Below, in pieces: positions 1 to 7,650 of a stretch of DNA of 36,062 nt (the first letter of the stretch is position 1; each line of letters opens with the position of its first letter). Under the pieces are notes generated by a model. That model did no database searches, was not told the origin of the DNA, and worked only from the letters and a program-made list of their open reading frames with translations. Source of the stretch: Psychrobacter vallis (GTDB taxonomy: Bacteria > Pseudomonadota > Gammaproteobacteria > Pseudomonadales > Moraxellaceae). The DNA lies in assembly GCF_904846715.1 (NCBI RefSeq), contig NZ_CAJHBU010000026.1, positions 1 to 36,062 on the forward strand, given 5' to 3'. The position numbers and the translations under genes were made by a program.

Positions 1-51
1 AGATTATAGCTTATACCTGAGGAAATATTTTTAATTTATTTACGCTAACAA

Positions 52-64
52 TATCAAACACTTA
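52..64 (+). promoter_or_regulatory. IHF binding site upstream of rtcB
   Basis: TATCAAACACTTA matches the IHF consensus WATCAA-N4-TTR at every defined position. It lies about 55-65 bases upstream of the predicted start of transcription, the usual place for the DNA bend that lets an enhancer-bound activator touch sigma-54 polymerase. The site is seen in sequence; its use is inferred from the adjoining sigma-54 promoter. AT-rich DNA can give such matches by chance. Confidence 0.6.
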
Positions 65-90
65 AAAATAAATTCTGAATATTTAAAAAA

Positions 91-108
91 TTGGCACGCT
101 CTTCGCAT
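91..108 (+). promoter_or_regulatory. Sigma-54 (-24/-12) promoter of the rtc operon
   Basis: TTGGCACG-CTCT-TCGCAT matches the sigma-54 consensus TTGGCACG-N4-TTGCAT with one mismatch, and it keeps the required GG (93-94) and GC (105-106) exactly 10 bases apart. Transcription would start near 118, giving a leader of about 55 bases before the rtcB ATG. In E. coli rtcBA is transcribed from a sigma-54 promoter by the CARF-domain activator RtcR, so this site fits the gene. No rtcR is visible in the 173 bases upstream; it may lie just outside the window, divergently oriented. Confidence 0.88.
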
Positions 109-173
109 TATATAAAGAATAAGAAAATTAATTATTTTACGAAGCCAATATTTTAAATATTAAGGAATTACTC

Positions 174-1406
174 ATGCAACCAACAACTCATAACATCATT
201 CAAGATGGTGGTACACCTATCAGACTTTGGACAAAGGGCGTACCTGTCGATACAAAAGCCCACGATCAGCTTATCAAAGCCTCGCAAATGCCCTTTATCT
301 ATAAGTGGCTCGCGGTGATGCCTGATGTGCATGTTGGGATTGGCGCAACTATTGGAACCGTACTGCCAACCAAAGAAGCGATTATCCCTGCTGCCGTCGG
401 GGTCGATATTGGCTGCGGGATGATGGCGGTGCAAACAACGCTGACCGCTGATGATTTGCCTGATAACTTGCGCGGTCTGCGTACTGAGCTTGAAAAAGCG
501 ATTCCACATGGGCGCAGCAAAACTCGTGGTCGTGGCTCGCGTCGTGATGTTGGCGCATGGACAAATCCTGATAATACTGTCAAAGAGGGTTGGGGTACGT
601 TGGTCGATGATTTTAATTATCTGACCCAAAAACATCCTAAACTTAAAAATACCAATAACCTGAATCATTTGGGAACGCTGGGTACAGGCAATCATTTTGT
701 AGAAGTATGCTTGGACGAAACCAATCAGGTATGGATTATGCTACATTCAGGCTCTCGCGGCGTGGGCAATGCCATCGGTCGCTACTTCATTGAGTTGGCA
801 CGCGAGGACATGCGTAAGTGGTTTATTAATTTGCCTGATAAGGATTTGGCGTATTTTGCTGAGGGCACTGAGCACTTCGATGATTATTGGTTTGCCGTTG
901 GTTGGGCGCAGCGTTTCGCCTTTAAGAACCGTGAAATCATGATGGAAAAAGCCATCAAAGCGCTACGTCAAATCGTGCCAAAACCGTTTGATGCAACGGT
1001 AAAAGCGGTGAACTGTCATCACAATTATGTGGCGAAAGAAGAGCACTACGGTGAAGAAATCTTCGTCACTCGTAAAGGCGCGGTACGTGCCCGCGTTGGT
1101 GAATACGGTATCATTCCGGGGTCAATGGGCGCAAAATCCTTTATCGTGCGCGGTAAAGGCAACGAGGAATCGTTTTGCTCTTGCTCGCATGGCGCAGGTC
1201 GCGTCATGTCACGCACTCAAGCAAAACAGGAATTCACGGTCGCTGATCAAATCGCACAAACCGAAGGTGTGGAATGCCGCAAAGACAGCGATGTGATTGA
1301 CGAGATTCCAGCAGCTTATAAGAATATCGATGACGTTATGAAAGCGCAAAGTGATTTGGTGGAAGTGGTGCATACGCTTCGGCAGGTGGTTTGTGTTAAA
1401 GGCTAA
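174..1406 (+). CDS. rtcB: RNA-splicing ligase RtcB
   Basis: GTP- and Mn-dependent RNA ligase that joins 2',3'-cyclic-phosphate (or 3'-phosphate) ends to 5'-OH ends, repairing cleaved tRNA and other RNA in the cytoplasm. The 410-residue length equals the E. coli-type enzyme. The conserved blocks are all present: VGVDIGCGM with metal-binding D78 and C81, GTGNHFVEV, MLHSGSRGVGN, NCHHNYV, TRKGAVRA, and CSHGAGRVMSR with the guanylylated histidine H339. The start is preceded by AAGGAA six bases upstream. It is first in an operon driven by a sigma-54 promoter, so it is probably off until an RtcR-like activator senses RNA damage. The next gene begins 18 bases after its stop. No sign of damage to the gene. 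Confidence 0.97.
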   Translation: MQPTTHNIIQDGGTPIRLWTKGVPVDTKAHDQLIKASQMPFIYKWLAVMPDVHVGIGATIGTVLPTKEAIIPAAVGVDIGCGMMAVQTTLTADDLPDNLRGLRTELEKAIPHGRSKTRGRGSRRDVGAWTNPDNTVKEGWGTLVDDFNYLTQKHPKLKNTNNLNHLGTLGTGNHFVEVCLDETNQVWIMLHSGSRGVGNAIGRYFIELAREDMRKWFINLPDKDLAYFAEGTEHFDDYWFAVGWAQRFAFKNREIMMEKAIKALRQIVPKPFDATVKAVNCHHNYVAKEEHYGEEIFVTRKGAVRARVGEYGIIPGSMGAKSFIVRGKGNEESFCSCSHGAGRVMSRTQAKQEFTVADQIAQTEGVECRKDSDVIDEIPAAYKNIDDVMKAQSDLVEVVHTLRQVVCVKG

Positions 1407-1424
1407 ACGGCTAGGGAGTAAGGT

Positions 1425-1871
1425 ATGAGCTTAGATAAAATAGATTTTGAGATTAGTAATTACAAAGGCTTATATCGTGTGCGAATCAAGGTCAATGAAA
1501 CAAATATATTCGACTATGAATTTATAGATTTATTTAAAAACTTATTAAGTCTAGTTGAGATTGGTTTTGCACTGCAACGAGAGCCTGTTAACAAAATTCA
1601 CTACTTTACTCTTACCGATTATAACCAAGAGGTTAACTTCAAAGTCTCACCAAACCCACCAATGGACTGGTTAATTTTAGGAATACCTACGGTTAATAAT
1701 ATGGAAAAATTTCGCTTCGATAGACTGGCTTTTTGCAAGGCTTTGAAATCAAGCATTGTAGAATTTATGCGTGATCAAAATATGGACTATCTCGGTAATC
1801 CTAAGATGCCGAAAAACCTTAATGGTTATGGAGATGAAGTCTGGAAAGTTATTGGTCATGAGTGGTTTTAA
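1425..1871 (+). CDS. Unrecognised 148-aa protein in the rtc operon
   Basis: I do not recognise this family. The protein is soluble-looking, has no signal peptide or membrane segment, and mixes charged and aromatic residues (for example NPPMDWLILG near the middle and VWKVIGHEWF at the C terminus). A good ribosome site (GGAGTAAGG) precedes the ATG, and the gene follows rtcB by only 18 bases, so it is almost certainly co-transcribed. It is visibly more AT-rich than rtcB. It sits next to a SUKH immunity-like gene, and its size and composition resemble polymorphic-toxin immunity proteins, but that is a guess by context. Function is unknown. Confidence 0.8.
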   Translation: MSLDKIDFEISNYKGLYRVRIKVNETNIFDYEFIDLFKNLLSLVEIGFALQREPVNKIHYFTLTDYNQEVNFKVSPNPPMDWLILGIPTVNNMEKFRFDRLAFCKALKSSIVEFMRDQNMDYLGNPKMPKNLNGYGDEVWKVIGHEWF

Positions 1872-1899
1872 TCACTAAGTTACTAAATAAGGAATACTC

Positions 1900-2475
1900 A
1901 TGAAACATGCACAAAAAAAAGAGGTTATCCGAAAGCTCAAAGCAAAGAAAGTCAAATTTGAGCATGGATTATCTGATCAAGAGATTCAAGAAATTGAGCT
2001 AAAATTTGATATACAATTTCCACCTGATTTGCGAGATTTTTTACAAACAGAACTCCCTATCTCAGACAACTTTGTCAATTGGCGTCTTGGTTTAAAGTCC
2101 AAAGATGAGGAAGCCTATATTAGACAAAGAATTGATTGGCCATTTGGTGGCATAGTGTTTGATATAGAGCACAGTACCTTTTGGATGGAAGAATGGGGTG
2201 AGAAATATGATGATATTAATAAAAACATTATGGTCGCCGAAATCTATTATGAGACTTATCCGAAAATGATACCCATTTTCTCGCATCGCTATATCCCTAG
2301 TACACCTTATAAAGCTGGTAATCCTGTCTTTTCTATTTATCAGACAGATATCATCTACTATGGATACGATTTAGCGCACTACTTTGCTCATGAATTTCGT
2401 TTTGAATTGTCAGATAAATTTCCAACGATAGATGAACCAAGTTATATTGATTTTTGGGGTGATATTCAATCCTAA
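1900..2475 (+). CDS. SMI1/KNR4 (SUKH) family protein
   Basis: A 191-residue protein with the SUKH-fold signature near the N terminus: a helix followed by IELKFDIQFPPDLRDFL (about residues 31-47), then an aromatic block NFVNWR, and a later segment with NPVFSIYQTDIIYYGYD, where these proteins typically carry a P-x-hydrophobic-S motif. SUKH proteins in bacteria are widely associated with immunity to nuclease and other polymorphic toxins; some have other protein-binding roles. The gene is 28 bases after the preceding one, with TAAGGA before the ATG, and is AT-rich like it. No toxin gene is adjacent, so its partner is unknown. Its place between rtcB and the DIP1984-family gene suggests a role in the response to RNA damage, by inference only. 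Confidence 0.8.
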   Translation: MKHAQKKEVIRKLKAKKVKFEHGLSDQEIQEIELKFDIQFPPDLRDFLQTELPISDNFVNWRLGLKSKDEEAYIRQRIDWPFGGIVFDIEHSTFWMEEWGEKYDDINKNIMVAEIYYETYPKMIPIFSHRYIPSTPYKAGNPVFSIYQTDIIYYGYDLAHYFAHEFRFELSDKFPTIDEPSYIDFWGDIQS

Positions 2476-2496
2476 TTAAAATAAGAGAGAACAAAA

Positions 2497-2955
2497 ATGA
2501 AACTCGCAGAAGCCCTACTTATCCGTAGCGATATGCAAAAAAAGCTGGCGCAAATCAAAGGACGCATGCGCAGTAATATCAAAGTCCAAGAAGGCGACAC
2601 GCCAAATGAAGACCCAAACGCCTTGATGATCGATGCCAGTCAAATCATTACCGAGCTGAGCGTGGTGATTGAACGCATTCACCGTACCAATGCCATTGCC
2701 AAAACCAATGAAGGCCAATCGATGCTGACGCTATTGATCGAGCGTGATACTTTAGAGATGCGTCACAAGCTGTTGATTGAGTCGATTGAAGCCACCGATA
2801 CCGAGGTTGATCGTTATAGCCCTCGCGAGATTAAGTGGCATGTCATGGTCTCGGTCGCAAGCTTACAAAAGCAAGCTGATGACATCGCAATGAAACTGCG
2901 CAAGATTAACCTTGTCATTCAAGCCAATAACTGGCAGATTGACCTGATAGAATAA
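2497..2955 (+). CDS. DIP1984 family protein
   Basis: A 152-residue, mostly helical, charged protein beginning MKLAEALLIRSDMQKKLAQI and containing MRSNIKVQEGDTPNEDP and the INRTN-like block VIERIHRTNAIAKTNEG, which I recognise as the DIP1984 family (sometimes labelled septicolysin-like). The segment around residues 75-105 (LTLLIERDTLEMRHKLL) reads as a coiled helix. Biochemical function is not established. Its GC and codon use are closer to rtcB than to the two AT-rich genes before it, as if those two were a later insertion. It starts 21 bases after the SUKH gene behind a GAGAG ribosome site. A structured, terminator-like region follows it. Confidence 0.85.
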   Translation: MKLAEALLIRSDMQKKLAQIKGRMRSNIKVQEGDTPNEDPNALMIDASQIITELSVVIERIHRTNAIAKTNEGQSMLTLLIERDTLEMRHKLLIESIEATDTEVDRYSPREIKWHVMVSVASLQKQADDIAMKLRKINLVIQANNWQIDLIE

Positions 2956-3024
2956 TTATTTTTAAATCACAATTTTAGAATTTCCTATGTTCTTGCTTTA
3001 AGTGCATAGACCATCCTTTTGGAA

Positions 3025-3118
3025 CTGACTGGGCGAGTGTCAGACCCCGCGTATCCACAGCAGGGGGTTGAAAATATACTGTAGTGGCTGCTACGCGTTG
3101 CGGGCAAACGCTTTTTTT
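3025..3118 (+). ncRNA. Candidate structured RNA between the DIP1984 and AAA genes
   Basis: Four stem-loops follow one another with few or no spacer bases. CTGAC/GTCAG at 3025-3029/3039-3043. ACCCC/GGGGT at 3044-3048/3064-3068, with an inner GC/GC. GTAGT/GCTAC at 3081-3085/3090-3094. GCGTT/AACGC at 3095-3099/3107-3111, then seven T (3112-3118). A competing pairing exists: CGCGTA (3048-3053) with TACGCG (3092-3097), which would destroy the last hairpin. It could be a stand-alone small RNA, an attenuator controlling the AAA-rtcA half, or a degenerate leftover. Y-RNA or tRNA-like RNAs are known in some rtc operons, but I could not draw a convincing tRNA fold here. Confidence 0.4.
3095..3118 (+). 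terminator. Terminator-like hairpin inside the rtc operon
   Basis: GCGTT (3095-3099) pairs with AACGC (3107-3111) around a seven-base loop and is followed directly by TTTTTTT. The stem is short (5 bp), so termination may be partial. It would lower expression of the AAA ATPase and rtcA relative to rtcB unless the alternative pairing described for this region forms. Confidence 0.5.
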
Positions 3119-3261
3119 ACAACTTATGCCCCGTACACGTCACTTGGCACAATGCACCATTTAGACCTTACCACCAGACACTGACAGTCGGTTTCAATTT
3201 TGTTATCTAAGCAGTATCTTTATTTTGACACCAGACAACTATAACGGAATACCTATACCAC

Positions 3262-4407
3262 ATGAAATTAATGCAATCTCGATTTTACAACCCACGTAAG
3301 CTTTTAAGCATAGAAGGGAACGGCACTGAAGTAAAAGTCATTAATGATGATTATTTTTATCCCAGTAATGACAATCCTTTTGAATCTTTACTAGACGATA
3401 TTTTATCAAGCATATATGTATCCCATAGCGATCTCGTTATTAGTGAGCATCATTTACAGGATTTTGAGCGCTGTACTGATTTTTACCCTGTCAAATATAA
3501 CAAGAACACTAACCAAAGCTACGCATCTGAGCTGTGCTATTTTCATCCAGCGCTTGAGGTTTTTATTTTAGCAGATACCAACTTATCTAATGAATATGAT
3601 AAACACATTATAGAAGATGGTCTATTGCGTGTGAGCAATGTCTATTATGAATCAAGCAATCCAAACGCGCCTGAAAATATCAAAAATTTGTTCGAAACGT
3701 ATTTGCAAAAATATCAATCAAGTGAAGCAAAAGTATCTATTTTGCTAAAAGACTCTGAAGGACTGGTGCTAAAAACACAGGGCATCAAACCGCGTCCGAT
3801 TGAGCTTGAACTTATGTACAATGACGACTTTGTACCCGTCCATCAGCATATTAAGGCAAAGCTGACCAATGATAGCAAGGGAGTGCTATTACTGCACGGC
3901 GTCGCTGGTTCGGGGAAAACCAACTATATCAAATGGCTGACATCGCAAGTTCCCAACAAGCAGTTCGTATTTATACCAACCAATATGATTAATACATTGA
4001 CCGACCCTGGGTTTATGTCACTGCTGATTGATAATAAAAACTCTATTTTGGTGCTTGAGGATTGCGAAAACTATATCGCTGAGCGCACAGCTGAAGATAT
4101 CAATACCGACGTAGTATCGTCTATTTTGAATATTGCTGATGGTATGTTGTCAGATATTTTAGAGTGTCAATTTATCTGCACTTTTAACTCAGACCTCTCA
4201 AAAGTTGACAGCGCATTACTGCGTAAAGGTCGTCTGATCGCTGAATATAAGTTTACGCCTTTAGACACAGATAAAGCCAATGAGTATCTGCGTTCGATTG
4301 GTCATGACAAGCTTGTATATGTCCCGACAATATTGGCTGATCTAACCAATATGGATGAAGACAGCTATAAAGCCCCTGTTAAAGAAACCAAAATTGGCTT
4401 TGTTTAA
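3262..4407 (+). CDS. AAA family ATPase with unassigned N-terminal region
   Basis: A 381-residue protein. Residues 1 to about 185 form a region I do not recognise, rich in acidic and aromatic residues. A single P-loop ATPase domain follows: Walker A GVAGSGKT at 213-220, Walker B ILVLED at 262-267, a sensor-1-like CTFNSDL, and an arginine-finger-like stretch LLRKGRLIAEYKF near 330-345, as in AAA proteins that remodel protein complexes. The tail ends soon after the ATPase domain. The gene lies between the structured gap and rtcA (63 bases to the rtcA ATG) on the same strand, suggesting a role with RNA repair, perhaps remodelling an RNA-protein complex. No direct evidence gives its substrate. No strong ribosome site is seen before the ATG. 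Confidence 0.88.
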   Translation: MKLMQSRFYNPRKLLSIEGNGTEVKVINDDYFYPSNDNPFESLLDDILSSIYVSHSDLVISEHHLQDFERCTDFYPVKYNKNTNQSYASELCYFHPALEVFILADTNLSNEYDKHIIEDGLLRVSNVYYESSNPNAPENIKNLFETYLQKYQSSEAKVSILLKDSEGLVLKTQGIKPRPIELELMYNDDFVPVHQHIKAKLTNDSKGVLLLHGVAGSGKTNYIKWLTSQVPNKQFVFIPTNMINTLTDPGFMSLLIDNKNSILVLEDCENYIAERTAEDINTDVVSSILNIADGMLSDILECQFICTFNSDLSKVDSALLRKGRLIAEYKFTPLDTDKANEYLRSIGHDKLVYVPTILADLTNMDEDSYKAPVKETKIGFV

Positions 4408-4470
4408 TTCCTTGATTATTAAAGCAATCATTGTAGTTATAACGCTTACAACTATAAAAGGCACGTTGTC

Positions 4471-5586
4471 ATGCCAGCATCAACACAAAAACTCTTAAAA
4501 ATAGACGGCAGTACAGGCGAAGGCGGCGGACAAATTATCCGTACGGCGCTGTCCTTATCAATGCTGACTGGTACACCAATTGAAGTAATTAATATACGCG
4601 CTGGACGTGCCAAGCCCGGATTGATGCGCCAGCATTTGGTTTGTGTACAAGCCTCACAAGCAATATCGGGCGCGACGGTGACAGGCGCACATTTGGGTAG
4701 CACGACGTTTGGTTTTACGCCCAATACTATTAAATCAGGCGACTATACTTTTGATATTGGCTCAGCAGGCAGTACCAGTTTGGTGCTACAAACGCTATTA
4801 CCTGCCCTACTTTTTGCTAATGCCGATGAACGTTTAAAATCAACTGTGACCATCAAAGGCGGTACGCACAATCCTCTTGCACCAACCACGGACTTTTTAA
4901 CCGAGGCATTTGTTCCTGCGCTTGCTAAGTTGGGCATGCAAGTTGATATCGACTTGCAGCAATTAGGTTTTGCACCCATCGGTGGCGGTGTGATTACAGC
5001 GACTATCATACCTTTTTTGCGCCGTGCTAATACACTGCCATTTAAACTTACTGAACGTGGCGAGTTGGTCAATATCGCTTTGGTCGCAAGCCTGCTCAAT
5101 TTAGAGTACGACATTTGCAAACGTGAGCTTGCCAGCGCCAAATCGTCATTGGTCGAATCAGAAATTGATAAAACACTAATTACCACTCAAAATAATAAGT
5201 TAAAGGGAATGGGCGAAGGCAATACTTGCTATGCGCGGGTTACTCATCAATTTGGCGAGCCACACACTCATGAAATGCAAACCCATAAGCAGCATCACGA
5301 GATGTTCACTTTGCTTGGAGAAAAACGTAGCTCAGCAGAAAACATAGGGAGTCGCTTGGCAGGATTGGTTAAGCGTTATCTGTTTAACACTGATGCGCTC
5401 GTTGATGAATATCTAACCGATCAGCTGCTATTACCCTTGGTATTATCCGGCGGCGGTGAGTTTAGCGCACGTCATATTAGCGGTCATACCGAAACTCAAG
5501 CATGGCTAATTCAGCAGTTTTTGCCCGTTGAGATTAAATTTGACTTTATTGACAACGATAAAATATTGGTTAAGGTCATTGCTTAA
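4471..5586 (+). CDS. rtcA: RNA 3'-terminal phosphate cyclase RtcA
   Basis: ATP-dependent enzyme that converts RNA 3'-phosphate (or 2'-phosphate) ends to 2',3'-cyclic phosphate, making ends that RtcB can handle. Family blocks are clear: DGSTGEGGGQIIRTALSLS at the N terminus, RAGRAKPGLMRQHL, the GSAGSTSLVLQTLLP segment, GGGEFSARH, and SGHTETQAWL with the likely adenylylated histidine H339, 32 residues from the C terminus as expected from the E. coli enzyme. At 371 residues it is somewhat longer than the approximately 340-residue E. coli protein. It closes the rtc gene set. No clear terminator is seen in the following 208 bases. Confidence 0.96.
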   Translation: MPASTQKLLKIDGSTGEGGGQIIRTALSLSMLTGTPIEVINIRAGRAKPGLMRQHLVCVQASQAISGATVTGAHLGSTTFGFTPNTIKSGDYTFDIGSAGSTSLVLQTLLPALLFANADERLKSTVTIKGGTHNPLAPTTDFLTEAFVPALAKLGMQVDIDLQQLGFAPIGGGVITATIIPFLRRANTLPFKLTERGELVNIALVASLLNLEYDICKRELASAKSSLVESEIDKTLITTQNNKLKGMGEGNTCYARVTHQFGEPHTHEMQTHKQHHEMFTLLGEKRSSAENIGSRLAGLVKRYLFNTDALVDEYLTDQLLLPLVLSGGGEFSARHISGHTETQAWLIQQFLPVEIKFDFIDNDKILVKVIA

Positions 5587-5806
5587 AGCGCTTAATACTA
5601 AGAGTCAGCATTCGCACACTGTTACCCAATTACCTCTATGCGGTGATATCATATGCGTACGATGTAGGCGATAAATTTGCGCGCTTTACTCGCGTTTGTG
5701 AACCCTGTTTAAGAACCATGACCACGATAGAGGTGTTTATAATTCACGCTCTTGTTTGATTACTTTCGTCGTTTTTACTCTTTACCTATGACTGTTGAGC
5801 CCTGCT

Positions 5807-7609
5807 ATGCCGCAATCTCGTACCAATCTGAATCCTGAGCCCGAAACTAATGAGCCTTATTTGATCGGTTTATTACTGCGCTTTAGTACTTTTGGTGCTG
5901 CAATATTGCTCCTATTGGCAGGTCTGTTGCTCACTAACTGGTGGCTGATTGTTATCGGTGGTTTCGGAGTGGCACTGGGCATTTATGATGTCATTCAATC
6001 CAAACACGCCATCTTAAGCAATTATCCTATTGCTGGACATATTCGTTACGTGTTAGAGGACTTTCGCCCCGAGATTCGCCAGTATTTGCTCGAAGATGAT
6101 AAAGAGCAGGTGCCATTTTCACGCCAGCAACGCGCTCTTGTCTATCAGCGGGCCAAAAATGTCAGTGATACCAATGCTTTTGGCACGCTAGACAATTTAT
6201 ACACGCATGGCAAAGAGTGGTTTTTGCAATCAGCGATCAGCCAGCCCTTAGAAAACCAAGATTTTCGTATCATAGTAGGCGGCGAGCGTTGCCAGCAGCC
6301 ACATGATATGTCGGTGTTCAATATCTCCGCGATGAGCTTTGGTAGTTTGTCTGCCAATGCCATTATGGCACTCAATCAAGGCGCAAAAATAGGCGGCTTT
6401 ACCCACGATACAGGGGAAGGCGCTATCAGTCCTTATCATCGTAAGTTCGGTGGTGATTTGATTTGGGAGTTGGGAACGGGGTATTTTGGTTGCCGTGATG
6501 ACAATGGCAACTTTGACCCGCAGTCTTTTGCCGAAAAAGCCATTGACCCACAAGTGAAGATGATCGAAATCAAGCTATCACAAGGGGCAAAACCGGGTAA
6601 AGGCGGCGTGCTGCCCGCAGAAAAAATCACGCAAGAAATCGCCGACACACGACAAGTACCCACTGGACAAGATTGCGTCTCACCTTCTTCGCATACAGCA
6701 TTTAGCACGCCACGCGAGCTGGTCGCATTTTGGCAACAGCTACGGGAATTGTCAGGCGGCAAACCCGTTGGCTTCAAGCTATGTGTGGGTCAACCTTGGC
6801 AGTTTATGGCGATCGTCAAAGCCATGATTGAAACTCAGAATTATCCTGATTTTATCGTTATCGATGGTGCAGAAGGCGGTACAGGTGCAGCTCCCGTCGA
6901 GTTTATGGACAATGTCGGTATGCCAATGGTTGAAGGCTTTTTATTGGTACATAATACCTTGGTTGGTGCAGGTATTCGTGACAAAATCAAGCTTGGCGTG
7001 AGCGGTAAAATCGTTTCTGGTTTTGATATTGCGCGGATGATTGCCTTGGGCGCAGACTGGTGCAACTCAGCGCGCGGCTTTATGTTTGCCGTTGGCTGTA
7101 TCCAGTCGCGCTCTTGTCACACCAATACTTGTCCGACAGGCGTTGCCACCCAAGATCCTTATCGTCAAAAAGCATTGGATGTCCCAAGCAAGGCTGAACG
7201 CGTCGCAAGCTTTCATAAAAACACCCTAAAATCGCTTGCCAGTATCGTTGGTGCCGTGGGTTTACAACACCCCAGTCAATTACAGCCTTATCATATCGCG
7301 CGCCGTTTAGACGATGGGCAGATAAAGCTGTTATCGAAGTTTTTCTATTTTACTGATAGAGAGGCATTGCTGGATCATAGTGCCCGTGCGGACGTGTTTA
7401 ATCAAATGTGGGTCATGGCAAATCCTGATAGCTTTTTAGCCAATAACGATGCGCTCATCGCTTATAACAAAGACTCACGCGATAAAGGTAAAGAAACCAG
7501 TGCACCAACCAAGCAGAATACAACTGAATTTCAAGACAGTACTAACGGTGGCTGGTTAACGGGTAACGTCAACAATACCTTTCGCGATTTTCCACCTAGC
7601 AGTGATTAA
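5807..7609 (+). CDS. FMN-binding glutamate synthase family protein, membrane-anchored
   Basis: Residues near 22-60 form two hydrophobic segments, so the protein is probably held at the inner membrane. The rest is the FMN/central domain of glutamate synthase: FNISAMSFGSLSANAI, GEGAISPYH, QGAKPGKGGVLPAEKIT, GAEGGTGAAP and the 3Fe-4S cluster cysteines C431, C437 and C442 in the C-x5-C-x4-C spacing of GOGAT large subunits. It lacks the glutamine amidotransferase domain and no small subunit is nearby, so it may not make glutamate from glutamine; the true substrate of these stand-alone proteins is not known to me. I chose ATG 5807 over an in-frame TTG at 5795. It is a single gene with no close neighbour in operon. 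Confidence 0.9.
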   Translation: MPQSRTNLNPEPETNEPYLIGLLLRFSTFGAAILLLLAGLLLTNWWLIVIGGFGVALGIYDVIQSKHAILSNYPIAGHIRYVLEDFRPEIRQYLLEDDKEQVPFSRQQRALVYQRAKNVSDTNAFGTLDNLYTHGKEWFLQSAISQPLENQDFRIIVGGERCQQPHDMSVFNISAMSFGSLSANAIMALNQGAKIGGFTHDTGEGAISPYHRKFGGDLIWELGTGYFGCRDDNGNFDPQSFAEKAIDPQVKMIEIKLSQGAKPGKGGVLPAEKITQEIADTRQVPTGQDCVSPSSHTAFSTPRELVAFWQQLRELSGGKPVGFKLCVGQPWQFMAIVKAMIETQNYPDFIVIDGAEGGTGAAPVEFMDNVGMPMVEGFLLVHNTLVGAGIRDKIKLGVSGKIVSGFDIARMIALGADWCNSARGFMFAVGCIQSRSCHTNTCPTGVATQDPYRQKALDVPSKAERVASFHKNTLKSLASIVGAVGLQHPSQLQPYHIARRLDDGQIKLLSKFFYFTDREALLDHSARADVFNQMWVMANPDSFLANNDALIAYNKDSRDKGKETSAPTKQNTTEFQDSTNGGWLTGNVNNTFRDFPPSSD

Positions 7610-7618
7610 AAACTGATA

Positions 7619-7650
7619 TATAGTCGATACTAAATAAAATGAATACACGA
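7619..7650 (+). repeat. Repeat end (TATAGTCG family), solo
   Basis: TATAGTCGATACTAAATAAA continuing to ATGAATACACGA. It closely matches one end of the full repeat at 25965 and the inverted end of the copy at 9949. Only this end is present. It covers the start codon of the next gene (ATG 7639). Confidence 0.65.

Larger units (their letters stand above)
2956..3261 (+). other. 306-base gap in the rtc operon
   Basis: No credible coding region. It contains a row of four adjacent stem-loops (3025-3111) ending in a T-run, described separately, and a direct repeat of CACCAGACA at 3172-3180 and 3229-3237. The rest is AT-rich, with no strong ribosome site before the next ATG. All other gaps in the locus are under 70 bases, so this one stands out. 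Confidence 0.6.

Noticed and set aside
168..695. 175-aa frame opposite rtcB
   Set aside because: It is the antisense shadow of a strongly conserved gene and shows no family motif.
3025..3111. tRNA or Y-RNA-like gene in the rtc gap
   Set aside because: GGGGGTTGAAAAT looks like a T-loop and a 5-bp stem looks like an anticodon arm, but no acceptor stem or D-arm can be fitted; kept only as a structured-RNA candidate.
3144..3159. Second sigma-54-like sequence (TTGGCAC)
   Set aside because: Ten bases after GG the sequence reads CA rather than the required GC, so it is not a -24/-12 promoter.
3172..3237. CACCAGACA direct repeat as a CRISPR or operator
   Set aside because: Only two 9-base copies, 57 bases apart, with no further repeats; too little to support either.
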